A model generated the notes under the pieces. It was not told where the DNA came from. It worked only from the letters and a program-made list of their open reading frames with translations, and made no database searches. A DNA stretch of 7,110 nucleotides, taken from positions 1 to 7,110 of the forward strand of contig SKNL01000075.1 of NCBI GenBank assembly GCA_007120555.1, written 5' to 3'. The position numbers were made by a program, and so were the translations under genes. Below are positions 6,397-7,110 of this stretch, one piece after another (the first letter of the stretch is position 1; each line of letters begins with the position of its first letter). Source of the stretch: Balneolales bacterium. Lineage in GTDB: Bacteria > Bacteroidota > Rhodothermia > Balneolales > Natronogracilivirgulaceae.

Positions 6397-7023
6397 TCAG
6401 CGCAGCAGGTCCCGCAATTTCATCCTTGCACTGAAAAGCCTGGATTTAACCGTTTTTTCATCAATTTGCAGGATCTCTGCAATCTCTCTGTAACTGTGAT
6501 CTTCGAAATGCCTCAGTAGCAGTACTACTTTCTGGTCTTCATTAAGCCGTGCAATGGCGATGTAGAGTTCCCTGTTATCCTCTGCATTCACCATGTGGTG
6601 ATATGGAGTCTGATCATCCTGGAAAGCCTGGTTCAATGACTCCATTCTTCGGACATTGCGCACCTGATTGAGCGCTTCGTTGATAATGACTCTATACAGC
6701 CAACTGTAGAATCGGCTGCCGCTTCTGAAGGTGTGGAGCTTTTCCCAGGTTTTGATAAATCCGTTTTGTGTCACATCCTTGGCCACATCCGGATCATTCA
6801 CAATTGCAAGCGCTGTCCTGTACATGATCAATTCATAGCGGCTCACCAGAATGCCATATGCCCCGTTGTTTCCATTCTGACATTCGACCACCAATTCCTG
6901 ATCGCTTTTTTGACCAGGCTCCATACCAACCTGTTTCATCTGTTTATTTTTTGGGGATTCAAGCGGACAGATGGAGCATTCATGGAAATAATCATGCTCC
7001 TGTGTGTCAGATGTATCGGCCAT
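6397..7023 (-). CDS. ECF-type RNA polymerase sigma factor (sigma-70 family)
   Basis: Up to 208 residues. Sigma region 2 spans about residues 57-125: ILVSRYELIMYRTALAIV, then DVTQNGFIKTWEKL (core-binding and -10 recognition) and FYSWLYRVIINEALNQVR. Region 4 spans about 152-204, with the helix-turn-helix SYREIAEILQIDEKTVKSRL that reads the -35 element. No region 3 lies between, as expected for ECF sigmas. The usual acidic residue after DVxQ is Asn here. ECF proteins commonly begin shortly before DQELV, which here is at residue 41. The first 28-33 residues may therefore not be translated, and starts at M29 (6939) or M34 (6924, preceded by CAGG) are plausible. No good ribosome site precedes the first ATG, and a possible promoter lies very close to it. 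The putative anti-sigma gene lies downstream on the same strand, so the pair probably controls an envelope or stress regulon. Domain identity is firm; the start is not. Confidence 0.92.
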   Translation of the reverse strand: MADTSDTQEHDYFHECSICPLESPKNKQMKQVGMEPGQKSDQELVVECQNGNNGAYGILVSRYELIMYRTALAIVNDPDVAKDVTQNGFIKTWEKLHTFRSGSRFYSWLYRVIINEALNQVRNVRRMESLNQAFQDDQTPYHHMVNAEDNRELYIAIARLNEDQKVVLLLRHFEDHSYREIAEILQIDEKTVKSRLFSARMKLRDLLR

Positions 7024-7110
7024 GAATGTTTCATCTGTTTAAATCAATTTCGATTCATAATGTCAGAATGAATTCACATGGCAGGATTTGATCATGCTCC
7101 TGTGTGTCAG
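6932..7110. repeat. Imperfect tandem duplication of about 95-100 bp across the 5' end of the sigma gene
   Basis: Two exact matches lie in the same order in both halves. TGTTTCATCTGTTTA occurs at 6932-6946 and 7027-7041 (offset 95). ATCATGCTCCTGTGTGTCAG occurs at 6991-7010 and 7091-7110 (offset 100). The material between them is diverged but still shares short blocks, including GATTCA, CAG, ATTCA and CATGG. The second copy reaches the window edge, so its full length is not visible. Confidence 0.75.
7038..7066 (-). promoter_or_regulatory. Possible housekeeping-type promoter of the sigma gene
   Basis: On the minus strand CTGACA (7066-7061) and TTTAAA (7043-7038) are 17 bp apart, a fair match to a sigma-70 -35/-10 pair. 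Transcription would begin near 7031, only about eight bases before the first ATG of the sigma gene, which favours an internal start. Promoters in this phylum often deviate from the E. coli consensus, so this is a weak call. Confidence 0.25.

Overview
The window looks like a chromosomal segment from the Bacteroidota/Balneolota/Rhodothermota group. The strongest evidence is the first gene, whose C-terminus carries a type IX secretion sorting domain with the motif LDPNYPNPFNP. That sequence style is typical of Balneolales, Rhodothermales and Ignavibacteria. Base composition is moderate, roughly half G+C by eye. I see no phage, transposon, CRISPR or RNA genes. The exact genus cannot be read from the sequence.

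Layout. A plus-strand gene enters from the left edge and ends at 309. It is the tail of a secreted or surface-attached type IX cargo protein. Everything else is on the minus strand, so transcription runs right to left: an ECF-type sigma factor (7023-6397), a 264-bp gap with a small 16-bp tandem repeat, a single-pass membrane protein with an anti-sigma-like N-terminus and a very long nonapeptide repeat (6132-4660), a strong intrinsic terminator (4561-4592), a large exported HExxH metalloprotease with beta-propeller and predicted outer-membrane barrel (4455-1492), and a PrsW-family intramembrane metalloprotease (1409-390).

How the genes may work together (inference). The sigma factor and membrane protein look like a sigma/anti-sigma pair. 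The anti-sigma domain has lost the usual zinc-binding Cys residues. Its extracytoplasmic part is built almost entirely from 36 nine-residue repeats plus a partial 37th, with consensus A-[SN]-[VP]-[DE]-F-x-R-L-[MA]. PrsW is the site-1 protease that destroys the anti-sigma factor RsiW in Bacillus subtilis. A PrsW-family protease two genes from a sigma/anti-sigma pair therefore suggests control by regulated proteolysis. The metalloprotease-barrel protein could be a regulated target, a stress effector or unrelated. The terminator separates the sigma/anti-sigma unit from the protease genes, so they are probably separate transcripts.

Most unusual items: the nonapeptide-repeat anti-sigma-like protein, the roughly 95-100 bp imperfect tandem duplication across the 5' end of the sigma gene (which makes its start codon uncertain), and the possible proteolytic signalling locus.
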